DNA of 64,000 bases, taken from the NCBI RefSeq assembly GCF_020400655.1, contig NZ_JAINRC010000002.1:590010-654009 (forward strand), read 5' to 3'. Positions 45,769 through 55,130 of the stretch are shown piece by piece. This DNA comes from Streptomyces spinosus (GTDB lineage: Bacteria > Actinomycetota > Actinomycetes > Streptomycetales > Streptomycetaceae). Position 1 is the stretch's first letter. Every line of letters starts with the position of its first letter. The notes beneath the pieces were generated by a model. It was not told the origin of the DNA, made no database searches, and saw only the letters and a program-made list of their open reading frames with translations. Made by a program: the position numbers and the translations under genes.

Positions 45769-46986
45769 CTAGAGCGAGCCGAGCATCGCCAGCGCCCGGC
45801 GCCCGATCTCCCGCCCGATGGGCAGCGAGGCCGTGGCCGCGGGCGAGGGCGCGTTCAGCACGTGCACCGCCCGCGCGCCCTCCCGGATCAGGAAGTCGTC
45901 CACCAGCGTCCCGTCCCGCAGCACCGCCTGCGCCCGCACCCCGGCCGGGGCCCGCACCAGATCCGCGGCCTCGACCGCGGGCAGCAGTCTTCGCACGGCC
46001 TCCAGGAACGCCCCCTTGGACACCGACCGGCGCAGCTCACCGGCGCCGTACCGCCAGTGCCGCCGGGCGATGGCCCAGGACCCCGGCCACACGACCGTCC
46101 CGGCCAGCTCCCGGGGCCGTACGACCCCCCAGTCGTACCCCTCCCGGGCGAGCGCCGGCACCGCGTTGGGCCCGATGTGCACGCCGCCGTCGATCCCGCG
46201 CGTCAGATGCACCCCGAGGAACGGGAACGCCGGGTCCGGCACCGGGTACACCAGCCCCCGCACCAGTTCCGCCCGCGCCAGCTCGTAGTACTCCCCGCGG
46301 AACGGCACGATCCGCACCCCGGGGTCGTCGCCGGTCAGCCGGGCCACCTCGTCGCAGTGCAGCCCGGCGCAGTTCACGAGCACGCGTGCGCGTACGACGT
46401 CCCCGGTGGCGGTGAGCACGGCCACGCCCCGCTCCGGCCGCCGGTCCACGCGCACCACCCGGGCGCCGTACCGGATCTCGGCGCCGGAGGCCCGCGCCAG
46501 CTCGCCCGCGACGCCCACGTAGTCGCACACCCCGGTCGTACCGACGTGTATGGCGGCCAGGCCGCGCACCTGGGGTTCGTACTCGGTGATCTGCGCGGGT
46601 CCCAGCTCCCGCACCGGGATGCCGTTCTCCCGGCCGCGCTGCACCAGCGCGTGCAGCCGCGGCAGCTCGTCGCGCTCGGTGGCGACGATCAGCTTGCCGG
46701 TGACGGCGTGCGCGATGCCGTACTCGGCGCAGAACTTCACCATCTCGGCGGCGCCCCGCACCGCGTACCGCGCCTTGAGCGAGTCCGGGCGGTAGTAGAT
46801 ACCGCTGTGGATCACCCCGCTGTTGCGCCCCGTCTGGTGCCGGGCCGGCCCCGGCTCCTTCTCCAGCACGACCACGCGCGTACCGGGCGCGGCCCTGGTA
46901 ATCGCGTACGCGGTCGACAGCCCGACGATCCCCCCACCGATGACGAGCACATCACAGTCGTACGCCCCGGCCCGCACCTGCACCAC
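45769..46986 (-). CDS. lhgO: L-2-hydroxyglutarate oxidase (LhgO-like)
   Basis: A 405-residue FAD-dependent oxidoreductase of the DAO fold. The N-terminal dinucleotide motif is VLVIGGGIVGLSTAYAI, followed by HQTGRNSGVIHSGIYYRP (about 48-65), which is characteristic of LhgO/YgaF enzymes. Later VNCAGLHCDEVARL and PNPSPAATASLPIGREI-type C-terminal sequence appear. It oxidises L-2-hydroxyglutarate to 2-oxoglutarate, a repair reaction, and passes electrons to the membrane quinone pool. It is 33 bases upstream of trmB. Confidence 0.92.
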   Translation of the reverse strand: MVQVRAGAYDCDVLVIGGGIVGLSTAYAITRAAPGTRVVVLEKEPGPARHQTGRNSGVIHSGIYYRPDSLKARYAVRGAAEMVKFCAEYGIAHAVTGKLIVATERDELPRLHALVQRGRENGIPVRELGPAQITEYEPQVRGLAAIHVGTTGVCDYVGVAGELARASGAEIRYGARVVRVDRRPERGVAVLTATGDVVRARVLVNCAGLHCDEVARLTGDDPGVRIVPFRGEYYELARAELVRGLVYPVPDPAFPFLGVHLTRGIDGGVHIGPNAVPALAREGYDWGVVRPRELAGTVVWPGSWAIARRHWRYGAGELRRSVSKGAFLEAVRRLLPAVEAADLVRAPAGVRAQAVLRDGTLVDDFLIREGARAVHVLNAPSPAATASLPIGREIGRRALAMLGSL

Positions 46987-47060
46987 CTCCGCCTCCGATA
47001 GTGCATTGCGCCACTGACAACGGCTTCAAACGCCGGGTCGTACGACGAAGGGGCGCGGCC

Positions 47061-48485
47061 CTACGCCGGAGCCATCAGCAGGGGGCGGGCCCGCTCCCGC
47101 AGCTCCACCACCCGCGGCTCGTCCCCGTACGGCTCCAGGCGGTGCAGGAGGTCCTTCACGTACTCCGTCGTGCGTGCCGACGAGATCCGCCCGGCCACCT
47201 CCACGGCCCGCACCCCCTGCTCGCACGCCGCGTCGAGGTTGCCGGACTCCAGCTCGGCGACCGCCGAGACGACCAGCCGCAGCCCGTGCGACCGTACGAA
47301 CTCCTCCGTCGGCTTCGACAGCGCCTGCTCGGTGAACCTGCGCACCTGACGCGGTGCCTTCAGATCCCGGTAGCACTCGGCGGCGTCCGCGGCGAACCGG
47401 TCGTACCCGTAGAAACCGAGCCAGGAGGGGTCGTTGTCACCGGGACGGGATCGTTCCAGCCACCCCTCCGCCGCCTTCAGCGCCGCGCCGGCCGCTTGCG
47501 CGTCTCCCGCGCGCGCGTGCGCCCGGGCCTCGACCAGCCGGAAGAAACTCATCGTCCGCGCGGTCGCCAGCCCCCGGTTCCGCTCCAGGGCGGCCTGCGC
47601 CAGGTCGACCCCCTCGTCGCCGAAGCCCCGGTAGGTCGCCTGCAACGACATGGAGGCGAGGACGTACCCCCCCAGCGGGACGTCCGCCGCCGCGCGCGCG
47701 AGCCGCAGCGCCTGGATGTAGTACCGCTGCGCGGCCTCCTGCTGCCCGGTGTCGAAGGCCATCCACCCGGCGAGCCGGGTCAGTTCGGCCGAGGCGCCGA
47801 ACAGGGCGCGGCCGACCTCGTCGGAGTAGGAGCCGAGCAGCAGCGGGGCCGCCTCCACCCGCAGGCACTCCGGCACCATCGACGAACGCCAGTCCCCGCC
47901 CCCGTACTTGGAGTCCCACCGCCTGGCGTCCTCGGCGGCCTCCCGCAGTTTCTGCACATCGCTGTGGCCGACTTTGATCGGTGCGCCGGATCCCTCGGCG
48001 GAGCCCGCCTCCCGCGCGACCGAGCTGTCGGCGGGGGTTATCAGCCAGCGTGAGGCGGGCGTCGCGTACGCGCTGACCGCGAACGACCCGGCGAGCGACT
48101 GCCAGATGCCGCCGGTGCCGGCGCGGCGGCCGGCGAGGTCGAGGCGGTACAGCTCCGTCGCGGACCTCACCGCCTGGCCGACGTCCCTCGGGAAGGCGAG
48201 GCCCACTTCGGGCGCGGGATCGGCGTCCGCCAGGCCGATCTCGTGCAGCGGCACCGGCCGGCCGAGCTTCTGGCCGATGGCGGCGGCGATGAGGTGCGGC
48301 GCCGCACCCTGCGGCACCATGCCCTTCGACACCCAGCGCGCCACGGACGTCTTGTCGTAGCGAAGCGTCAACCCGCGCTGCGCGCCGAGGTCGTTGACAC
48401 GGCGGGCGAGTCCCGCGTTGCTGATTCCCGCGAGGGCGAGAACGGCGCCGAGTTTTTCGTTCGGCCCGCGTTGCTCCCTGGACAT
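47061..48485 (-). CDS. Sporulation-associated TPR/HTH regulator (NsdA-like family)
   Basis: A 474-residue protein counted from the ATG at 48485, which has GAGGGGTGG upstream. The N-terminal part resembles a Cro/C1-type helix-turn-helix ([15 protein letters not shown] ... [15 protein letters not shown], about 18-55). The rest (about 170-474) is helical and looks like TPR repeats (e.g. [40 protein letters not shown]). Gene order suggests it is the ortholog of SCO4114 and the S. griseus sporulation gene ORF1590 (recall). Such proteins delay or time sporulation and antibiotic production. Confidence 0.82.
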   Translation of the reverse strand: MSREQRGPNEKLGAVLALAGISNAGLARRVNDLGAQRGLTLRYDKTSVARWVSKGMVPQGAAPHLIAAAIGQKLGRPVPLHEIGLADADPAPEVGLAFPRDVGQAVRSATELYRLDLAGRRAGTGGIWQSLAGSFAVSAYATPASRWLITPADSSVAREAGSAEGSGAPIKVGHSDVQKLREAAEDARRWDSKYGGGDWRSSMVPECLRVEAAPLLLGSYSDEVGRALFGASAELTRLAGWMAFDTGQQEAAQRYYIQALRLARAAADVPLGGYVLASMSLQATYRGFGDEGVDLAQAALERNRGLATARTMSFFRLVEARAHARAGDAQAAGAALKAAEGWLERSRPGDNDPSWLGFYGYDRFAADAAECYRDLKAPRQVRRFTEQALSKPTEEFVRSHGLRLVVSAVAELESGNLDAACEQGVRAVEVAGRISSARTTEYVKDLLHRLEPYGDEPRVVELRERARPLLMAPA

Positions 48486-49221
48486 GCGCCACCCCTCGAC
48501 ACAGACGGCTGCCGCGCTGGCATAACCACGCGGCATTCGTAAACCCAGCGTAGTTCGCCGCATCCCAAGCGTTAAGGGGCATTGTTCCGGTTGGCGGGAT
48601 TGTGGTCCGTACGAAGCCCCGGACCCTGTACGCACCGTGCACGGCCTGTCGCCGCGTGCCCCCGCACGTGTGGCCGTGCGCCCGTCCGTGCGCTCTACTC
48701 CGGCCACCCGGGGGGCGGTTCCATGGGTCTTGCGTGGGTCGGCCCGCTGTACTGGATCCAGCGGGCTGGGGGACACCGCCGCCTTCATCCCCGCGGGTGG
48801 CGGACCGGTCCGGGAGGCGATGCCCGCCTCCCGGACCGTGCGCGCGTGTGGACCGCCGCGCGCTCCGCAGGCCCCTACGGAGCGTGCTCATCTCCGGTGC
48901 CCCTCCATTTAATTGGCCGAAAACCGCCCCTCGTCGCGTGCGCTCAATTGCCGCTCCTACCATGCAACTTGACGGCGCGAAGGGCGGTTTGGGGGAGCGC
49001 GTAGGGGGCGCATTCGCGCCGGGCCCGTGCGCTGCCGTCCGGACCCCACCCCCTGCGGGAACGCCGGCCGGCCGCCGACTCCCCAGGCCCGCTCCGCGTG
49101 TCCCCCTTGGTTTTCCCCCGATCGAAGGCGGTGCCGCCGTCCCTCTCCCGTGCGCCCTTCATGGCAGCATGGGGTCCGGTTCGTACGGTGCACTGTTCGT
49201 CCACAGCCTGTGGAGGCGTCG
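48486..49221. other. Large structured gene-free region
   Basis: A 736-base region without a convincing gene. Open frames here lack ribosome sites and codon bias. It contains a perfect 14-bp hairpin at 48806-48838 (arms cggtccgggaggcg) with a 5-base loop. It also has a long-range pair of arms between about 48920-48940 (aaaccgccc, tcgtcgcg) and 48972-48991 (cgcgaa, gggcggttt), around an AT-richer core with TTTAATTGGCC and CTCAATTGCC. A small RNA or a regulated leader for the downstream gene is possible. Confidence 0.45.
48806..48838. terminator. Strong hairpin in the 48.5-49.2 kb intergenic region
   Basis: A perfect 14-bp stem with loop atgcc and no T run follows. It probably ends a transcript of unknown start. 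Confidence 0.55.
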
Positions 49222-51297
49222 ATGCGGTGGTTGGTGGGTTGGAGCAGCACCGCCGCGGGCGCCGCCGGGATCGGCTCCGCCGGTGCCGTCGGACACGACG
49301 GCGAGACCCTCCAGCCGGTCGGCTCCCAACTCCTGTGGGGCGACCCGGATCCGCTGTGGGCCGTCGGCGACTGGCGCCCGGACGAGGTGCGCGTGGTCCA
49401 CGCCGACGCACAGCACCGGATCGCCGTCCTCGGCATCTGCGGCGCCACCGACGAGGAACTGCGGCGCGGCCTGTTCACCGCGCGTGGGGGCGCCGTGCGC
49501 CACCTGACCACCTGGCCCGGCAGCTACACGGCCGTCGTCCAGGCCGGCCGCCGCATCACCGTCTGCGGCGATCTCGCGGGCGCCCGGCCGGTGTTCTACA
49601 CCCCCTGGGCCGGCGGCACCGCCTACGCCACCGCCGCGCTGCCCCTCGCCGACCTCGTCGAGGCCAACCTCGACTTCACCCACCTCGCCGCCCTGCTCGC
49701 CGCCCCGGACGTCCCGGCCGCGCTGCGCGACAGCACCCCCTACGAGGGCGTACGGCGCATTCCGCCGGGGCACGCCTTGGTGCTGCGCGCCGGGGCGCGG
49801 GAGGTCGCCGGGTACGAGCCGGTCGCCTCCCTCGCCGTCGCCGCGCCCCCGGCCGACCCCGGCCGCGCCGTGGACGCCGTCCGGGACGCGCTCGTGGAGG
49901 CCGTCCGCACCCGGCTGTCGGCACCCCGGCACGTGCCCGACCTGGACCCCGGGCCGGTCCCCGGCATGGGACCGGCCGAGCGGCGGGCGGCGCGCGGCAT
50001 GCCGGTCCCCGGCATCGGCGCCGACCTGTCCGGCGGCCCCGCCTCCGGCACGCTCGCGCTGCTGGCCGCCGGGCTGCCCGGCAGACCGGGCACGCTCCTC
50101 GGCCACGGCACGGGCGCGGGCGAACGGCTCCTCGCCGTCACGTTCAACGACCTGGCCGTGACCGGCCGCGAGGCCGAACTCGAACGCGCCGGTGCCCTGG
50201 CCGCCAACCCCCGGCTGCACCACGTCGTGGTCACCGGCGACGAGGAGACCCTGCCGTACGCCGACCTCGAGGGTCCGCTGACCGACGAACCCGGTCCCTC
50301 CCTGGTCCAGGCCGCCCGGCACCGCGCGCGGCTCGCCGCCGGCAGCGCCGACCACTTCACCGGCCACGGCGCCCGCCAGGTCCTGGACGCCCACCCCGCA
50401 CGCCTCGCCGACCTGCTCGTGGACCGCAAACGGCGCCACCTGGTCCGGCCGGTCGCCGCGCTCGCCCGCGCGGACGGCTCCGTGATGGTCCCCGCGCGCG
50501 TGTACGGCGCGGCCCGGCGGCTCGCCCGCACCCCCTACCGTGCGGGCCTGGAGGTGCTGGCCGAACGGCTGATGCGGCGTCGCTTCGACGAGCCAAAAGG
50601 GGCGGTCGGCGCGTCGCTCGCCGCGCTGTCCTGGGCGAGACCCGGCCCGGCCGCCCGGTGGCTGACGGGGGAGGCGCTGGCTGAAGTATCGGTTCTGCTC
50701 CAGGCGGAGGCGGATCGCTCCGCGACCGGCGCGCAGCGCCCCGGCGACTACCGCGCGCGTGCGGTACTCGCCCGGCACGCCGCCGACCTGCGGGTCCTGG
50801 AACAGGCCGCGGAGATCCGCTCCCAGCGGCTGCACGCGCCGTTCCTCGACAACCAGGTCGTGCGCGCCTGCCGCGACCTCCCCGAGGCCCTGCGCGTCCA
50901 GCCCGGAGCCCGCGCCGCCATCCTGCGTACCGTCCTGGAGGGCGCCGGCGTCACCGACCTCCCGCCCGGGTGGGGCGCGCCCTCCCACGCGTCCTCGGCG
51001 GCGGCCGCGCGCGCGGGACTGCGTGCGGCGGCCGACCCCCTCCTGGACCTCTTCGCCACCCCGCTGCTGGCCGACGCGGGGCTGGTGGAGGCGCGTGTCG
51101 TCCGCAAGGCGCTGCGCTCGGCCGCGGCGGGCGAGACCCTCCCCCTGGACGGGCTGGCCGACCTCGTCTCGCTCGAACTCTGGCTGCGCCGCCTCCTGGC
51201 CCGCCGCGGCACCTGCTGGACGGGCACCCCGACCCGCTCCCGCGCGGTCCCTTCGGGGATCCAGCCGAGACGGAGTGCGCTCACGCCGGGGGCGTGA
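49222..51297 (+). CDS. Asparagine-synthetase-like protein with degenerate ATP loop
   Basis: A 691-residue protein. ATG start with GGAGG eight bases upstream. The N-terminal 200 residues have the fold pattern of the glutaminase half of asparagine synthetase (CGDLAGARPVFYT, about 115-127; IPPGHALVLRAG). It lacks Cys2 (sequence MRW), so no glutaminase. The synthetase half has LSGGPAS (269-275) where the ATP P-loop is normally SGGxDS, so the Asp is missing. Later HAPFLDNQVVRACRDLPE (about 535-552) matches the family's active-site region. A transferase or amide/lactam-forming activity on another substrate, or a non-enzymatic role, is possible. Confidence 0.78.
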   Translation: MRWLVGWSSTAAGAAGIGSAGAVGHDGETLQPVGSQLLWGDPDPLWAVGDWRPDEVRVVHADAQHRIAVLGICGATDEELRRGLFTARGGAVRHLTTWPGSYTAVVQAGRRITVCGDLAGARPVFYTPWAGGTAYATAALPLADLVEANLDFTHLAALLAAPDVPAALRDSTPYEGVRRIPPGHALVLRAGAREVAGYEPVASLAVAAPPADPGRAVDAVRDALVEAVRTRLSAPRHVPDLDPGPVPGMGPAERRAARGMPVPGIGADLSGGPASGTLALLAAGLPGRPGTLLGHGTGAGERLLAVTFNDLAVTGREAELERAGALAANPRLHHVVVTGDEETLPYADLEGPLTDEPGPSLVQAARHRARLAAGSADHFTGHGARQVLDAHPARLADLLVDRKRRHLVRPVAALARADGSVMVPARVYGAARRLARTPYRAGLEVLAERLMRRRFDEPKGAVGASLAALSWARPGPAARWLTGEALAEVSVLLQAEADRSATGAQRPGDYRARAVLARHAADLRVLEQAAEIRSQRLHAPFLDNQVVRACRDLPEALRVQPGARAAILRTVLEGAGVTDLPPGWGAPSHASSAAAARAGLRAAADPLLDLFATPLLADAGLVEARVVRKALRSAAAGETLPLDGLADLVSLELWLRRLLARRGTCWTGTPTRSRAVPSGIQPRRSALTPGA

Positions 51298-51380
51298 GCG
51301 GTGGGGCGGCTCAGCCGTCGGGGGTGGCTGGTGGCTGAGCCGGCTGTGCGTGCGCGGACCGTGCCGGGCTGATCGCGCGG

Positions 51381-51575
51381 TTCCCCGCGCCTTCGCGTCT
51401 TCGCGTCCCCGCGTCTTCGCGTCTTCGCGCCTCGGCGGCCCCGCGTCTTCGCGCCTCGGCGTCCCCGCGCCTCGGCGTCTTCGCGTCCCCGCGTCTTCGC
51501 CCCTCGGCGTCCCCGTGTCCCCACGCCTCCGCGTCCCCGTGTCCCCACGCCTCCGCGTCCCCGCGCCTTCGCCCC
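51381..51575. repeat. Degenerate 8-bp tandem repeat array
   Basis: A run of about two dozen 8-base units of the type CGCGTCTT / CGCGTCCC / CGCGCCTC, which drift in sequence (CGTGTCCC, CACGCCTC). It lies between the asparagine-synthetase-like gene and the AfsR-like gene. Because 8 is not divisible by 3, three units make 8 codons, so the reverse strand reads as repeated RRGDTGT-like octapeptides. This is probably not coding. Confidence 0.85.
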
Positions 51576-51685
51576 CCTGCGGGACCCGTGCTGCCGCCGG
51601 CTCGGTGGCACCCCTGGCCGTGGGCGGCGGCGGGCACCCCGCCGCCCCGGGGACCGAAATCCCGTGCCCCGTCCCGCACCCCCCG

Positions 51686-51699
51686 CCACAATGACCAGG
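51686..51699 (+). promoter_or_regulatory. -10 element and leaderless start of the AfsR-like gene
   Basis: CACAAT at 51687-51692, ending seven bases before the GTG at 51699, matches the usual position of a -10 box for a leaderless transcript. No ribosome site is seen. Confidence 0.5.
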
Positions 51700-54600
51700 T
51701 GCGGTACAGAATCCTGGGCGTGGCCCAAGCGGCAGACGACCGGGGCACCCCCGTACCCATCGGCGGCCGGCGCCTGCGGACGCTCCTCGCCGCCCTCGCC
51801 CTGCGCCCCGGCCGCACCTGCGCCCCCGACACCCTCGTCGGGGAGATCTGGGCGGACGACCCGCCCCAGGACGCCCCCGCCGCCCTCCAGGCCCTCGTCG
51901 GCCGTCTCCGCCGCACCCTCGGCCGGCACACCATCGCCTCCACCCCGGGCGGCTACCGCCTCGAGGCGGCCGAGGACGACGTGGACCTCCACGTCTTCGC
52001 ACGCCTCGCACACAGCGGCACCCAGGCCCTCGCCGCCGGCGACCCGGCCACCGCCCACCGCACCCTCACCCAGGCCCTCGCCCTCTGGTACGGCCCGGCC
52101 CTCGCCGACCTCCCCGACCGCACCGCCGCCGCCCGTCCCGAGGCCCTGCGTCTGGAGGCGACCCGCGCCCGCGCCGCCGCGGCCCTGGACCTCGGCCGTG
52201 CCCGGGAGGCCGTACCGGAGCTGCGGGAACTGACCGCCGCCCACCCGTACGACGAGTCCCTGCACGCCCTCCTCATCCGCGCCCTGCGGGACACGGGCCG
52301 CCCGGCCGACGCCCTCGCCGCCTACGAGGCCGCCCGCCGCACCCTCGCCGACTCCCTCGGCACCGACCCGGGCCCGGAACTGCGTTCCCTGCACACCTCG
52401 TTGCTGAAGCAGGAACCCCCGGACGCCTCCGCGCACCCGGAGACACCCACGCATCCGGAGACACCCACGCATCCGGAGACACCCGCGCATCCGGAGGCCC
52501 CCGAGTCCGCGAACAGGCGCACGACCCAGGCGCGCTCGTCGCACCCCACGCCCCCGCGACGCCCCGAGCGCACCGGCAATCTCCGTCCCCGCCTGACCTC
52601 CTTCGTGGGGCGGGAACCGGAGCTGGACGCCATTCGTTCCGACTTGCGCGGGGCCCGCCTGGTCACGCTCACCGGACCGGGCGGTTCGGGAAAGACCCGT
52701 CTCGCCGAGGAGGCCGCCGCACTCCTCCCCTCGGCCTGGCTGGTCGAGCTGGCCCCGCTCGACCATCCGGAGGCGGTGCCCGGCGCGGTGGTCAGCGCGC
52801 TCGGTCTGCGCGAGACCGTGCTGCTGACGAACGAGCTGGCGACCCCGCAGGCCGACCCCACGGCCCTGCTGGTCGAGTACTGCGCCCCGCGCAGCCGGCT
52901 GCTGATCCTCGACAACTGCGAGCACGTCATCGACGCGGCGGCCGCCCTCGCCGAGACCCTCCTCACCCACTGCCCGGGGCTCACGATCCTCGCGACCAGC
53001 CGTGAACCCCTCGGCGTGCCCGGTGAGTCGGTGCGACCGGTCGAGCCCCTCGTCCCGGAGCAGGCGCACCGCCTCTTCGCCGAGCGCGCGAAGGCCGTCC
53101 GTCCCGACGCCGACGCGGTGCTCGGCGACACCGTGGCCGTCGCGGAGATCTGCCGTCGGCTCGACGGGCTGCCGCTGGCCATCGAGCTGGCCGCGGCCCG
53201 GCTCAGACTGCTGACCCCGCGCCAGATAGCCGACCGCCTGGACGACCGCTTCCGCCTGCTCACCTCCGGAAGCCGTACGGTCCTGCCCCGCCAGCAGACC
53301 CTGCGCGCGGTCGTGGACTGGTCCTGGGAGCTGCTGGACGAGCGGGAGCGGACGGTCCTGCGCGAGGTGTCCGTCTTCGCCGGCGGCTGGGACCTCGCGG
53401 CGGCCGAGGCGGTGTGCACCGGCCCGGCGGCGGACCTGATCGGCGCGCTGGTCGACAAGTCCCTGGTGGTCGCCGCCCCGCACGACCCGGACGGCACCGG
53501 CGCCGGCATGCGGTACCGCATGCTGGAGACCATCCACGAGTACGCCACCGAGCGCGCGGCCGAGGTCCCCGGGCTGCGCGCGGCGGCCGAGCGACGCCAC
53601 CGCGCGTGGGTGCGGGCGCTGGTGGAGGAGGCGGAGCCGCGGCTGCGTTCGGCGGCCCAGCTGCCCTGGATCGCCCGCCTGGAGACCGAGCTGGACAACA
53701 TCCGCGCGGCCCTGGACCGCGCGGTCCGGGCGGGGGACGAGGCGGAGGCGGGCGCCATCGTCCTGGCCACCAGCTGGTTCTGGTGGCTGCGCAACCACCG
53801 TCAGGAGGCGGTGGCCCGGGTGCGGCAGGTGCTCCGCCTGGGCGTCGCCCTGGACACGCTGCCCCCGGGCGCGCCGGCCGACGAGGTGAGGGCGCGGGCG
53901 GAGACCGCCGACCCGGTGGGCGCCTTCCTCGCCGCCCCCGACGGGGAGGCCGGGCACCCGCTGCGCGAACTGCGGATGGACCTGCGCATGCTGGACCTGT
54001 TCCTCACCTCCGAGACGGGCACGGAGAACCTCGCGGCCGACGAGCGGGTCCGGGAGTACCTCGCACGCGTGCGGGCGGCCTACGAGGGCGGGGGACCGCG
54101 GGCCGCCCGGCTCCCGGGCATCATCTGGCCGCTGACCTCCTACTACCTGGGCGGTCCGACGGACATCCGTCCGCTGATGACGGAGTGCGTCGACAACTGC
54201 CGCCGCCACGGCGGTGACTGGGAGCTCGGGGTCGCCCTGATGTACCGCGCCCACGTCACCGTCGACTCCCCGGGCAACCTGCTCGGCGTCGACGAGGACC
54301 TGGCCGAGCTGCGGACGCTCACCCGGCGCGTCGGCGACCGCTGGATGCGGGCGCAGGTGTGCAGCGCGGCCGGCGAGGCGGCCATGACCCGGGGACGGTA
54401 CGAGGAGGCGCGCGGCGAGTACGAGGAAGCGCTGCGCCTCGCCCACGAGGTGGGCGCCCACGCCGAGGCACCGTTCCTCACGGCCCGGCTCGCCGAGATC
54501 TCCTACCGTTCCGGCGACCGGGAGGCCGCGCTGGCCGCGCTGGACGAGGCGGGAACGGCCGCCGACCGGTTCGCGGTACCGGAGTCCCGCGCCTTCGTCC

Positions 54601-55130
54601 TGCTCCTGCGCGCCCACATCGCCCTGCACGACGACCAGTACGCGCACGCCCGCGAGCTGTACGAGGCGACCCGCGTGGTCATCCGGGACGGCACCCCGCC
54701 CCCGCAGTTCGTCGCGGCCCTGCGGATGGTCGAGGCACTGCTCGCGGCCGACGAGTCGGGGCCCGCGCACGGGCTGCCGGTCCTGGCGGCGGCCCTGCGG
54801 GAGGCCGTGGACCACCAGTGCGCCGAGTCGATCACGGCCGGTCTGGTGGACGTGGCGGCCGGTCTGCTGGCCCGGCTCGGCGATCTGCCGGGCGCGCTGC
54901 GGCTGTTCGCCGCCGCGGACCGCTGGCGCGACGGCCTGGAACGGCCCGAACCGGAGCGCGGCGAGGCCGCCCGGGTGCGCGCCGGGGCCCGCACGGCCCT
55001 CCCGGCCGGCCGCTATGCCGCCGAGTGCGCCCGGGGTGCCTCTTTCGGCGTGGCGGACGTCCTGCGCGAGCTGGGTGCCGCGGCGCCGGCCGCCGCGGAA
55101 TCACGCGGCGGCCCGGCTACCGGCAGGTGA
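51699..55130 (+). CDS. AfsR/SARP-family regulator with NB-ARC ATPase and TPR domains
   Basis: A 1143-residue regulator. Domains in order: OmpR/PhoB-like winged helix (about 1-85), bacterial transcriptional activation domain (about 95-240), a linker with HPETPT repeats (about 250-275), NB-ARC ATPase (about 295-560; Walker A GPGGSGKTRL and Walker B LLILDNCE), winged helix, then a C-terminal TPR region to the end. This is the AfsR layout, linking signals to antibiotic synthesis. The GTG start appears leaderless. Its 3' end overlaps the convergent sigma-factor gene by 14 bases. Confidence 0.92.
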   Translation: MRYRILGVAQAADDRGTPVPIGGRRLRTLLAALALRPGRTCAPDTLVGEIWADDPPQDAPAALQALVGRLRRTLGRHTIASTPGGYRLEAAEDDVDLHVFARLAHSGTQALAAGDPATAHRTLTQALALWYGPALADLPDRTAAARPEALRLEATRARAAAALDLGRAREAVPELRELTAAHPYDESLHALLIRALRDTGRPADALAAYEAARRTLADSLGTDPGPELRSLHTSLLKQEPPDASAHPETPTHPETPTHPETPAHPEAPESANRRTTQARSSHPTPPRRPERTGNLRPRLTSFVGREPELDAIRSDLRGARLVTLTGPGGSGKTRLAEEAAALLPSAWLVELAPLDHPEAVPGAVVSALGLRETVLLTNELATPQADPTALLVEYCAPRSRLLILDNCEHVIDAAAALAETLLTHCPGLTILATSREPLGVPGESVRPVEPLVPEQAHRLFAERAKAVRPDADAVLGDTVAVAEICRRLDGLPLAIELAAARLRLLTPRQIADRLDDRFRLLTSGSRTVLPRQQTLRAVVDWSWELLDERERTVLREVSVFAGGWDLAAAEAVCTGPAADLIGALVDKSLVVAAPHDPDGTGAGMRYRMLETIHEYATERAAEVPGLRAAAERRHRAWVRALVEEAEPRLRSAAQLPWIARLETELDNIRAALDRAVRAGDEAEAGAIVLATSWFWWLRNHRQEAVARVRQVLRLGVALDTLPPGAPADEVRARAETADPVGAFLAAPDGEAGHPLRELRMDLRMLDLFLTSETGTENLAADERVREYLARVRAAYEGGGPRAARLPGIIWPLTSYYLGGPTDIRPLMTECVDNCRRHGGDWELGVALMYRAHVTVDSPGNLLGVDEDLAELRTLTRRVGDRWMRAQVCSAAGEAAMTRGRYEEARGEYEEALRLAHEVGAHAEAPFLTARLAEISYRSGDREAALAALDEAGTAADRFAVPESRAFVLLLRAHIALHDDQYAHARELYEATRVVIRDGTPPPQFVAALRMVEALLAADESGPAHGLPVLAAALREAVDHQCAESITAGLVDVAAGLLARLGDLPGALRLFAAADRWRDGLERPEPERGEAARVRAGARTALPAGRYAAECARGASFGVADVLRELGAAAPAAAESRGGPATGR
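52432..52504 (+). repeat. Coding tandem repeat in the AfsR-like linker
   Basis: About three and a half 21-base units give HPETPTHPETPTHPETPAHPEA in the protein (written here in parts: HPETPT x2, then HPETPA, HPEA). It forms a flexible Pro/Thr linker between the DNA-binding/BTAD half and the ATPase. Confidence 0.8.

Noticed and set aside
48602..49507. A 301-codon frame upstream of the asparagine-synthetase-like gene
   Set aside because: It has no ribosome site, is low complexity in Pro/Arg/Cys, and overlaps the well-supported gene start at 49222.
49222..51297. Lasso-peptide cyclase and a lasso biosynthetic cluster
   Set aside because: The protein shares the asparagine-synthetase fold with lasso cyclases. 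No precursor peptide, RRE protein or leader peptidase was found nearby, and the P-loop is degenerate.
51381..51575. CRISPR array in the repetitive tract
   Set aside because: The units are 8 bases and contiguous with no unique spacers, and no cas genes are present.
50748..54815. A 1355-codon minus-strand frame over the AfsR-like gene and repeat array
   Set aside because: Its composition matches a reverse-complement shadow. It includes the 8-bp array translated as RRGDTGT-like octapeptides, and the plus-strand AfsR-like domains are clear.
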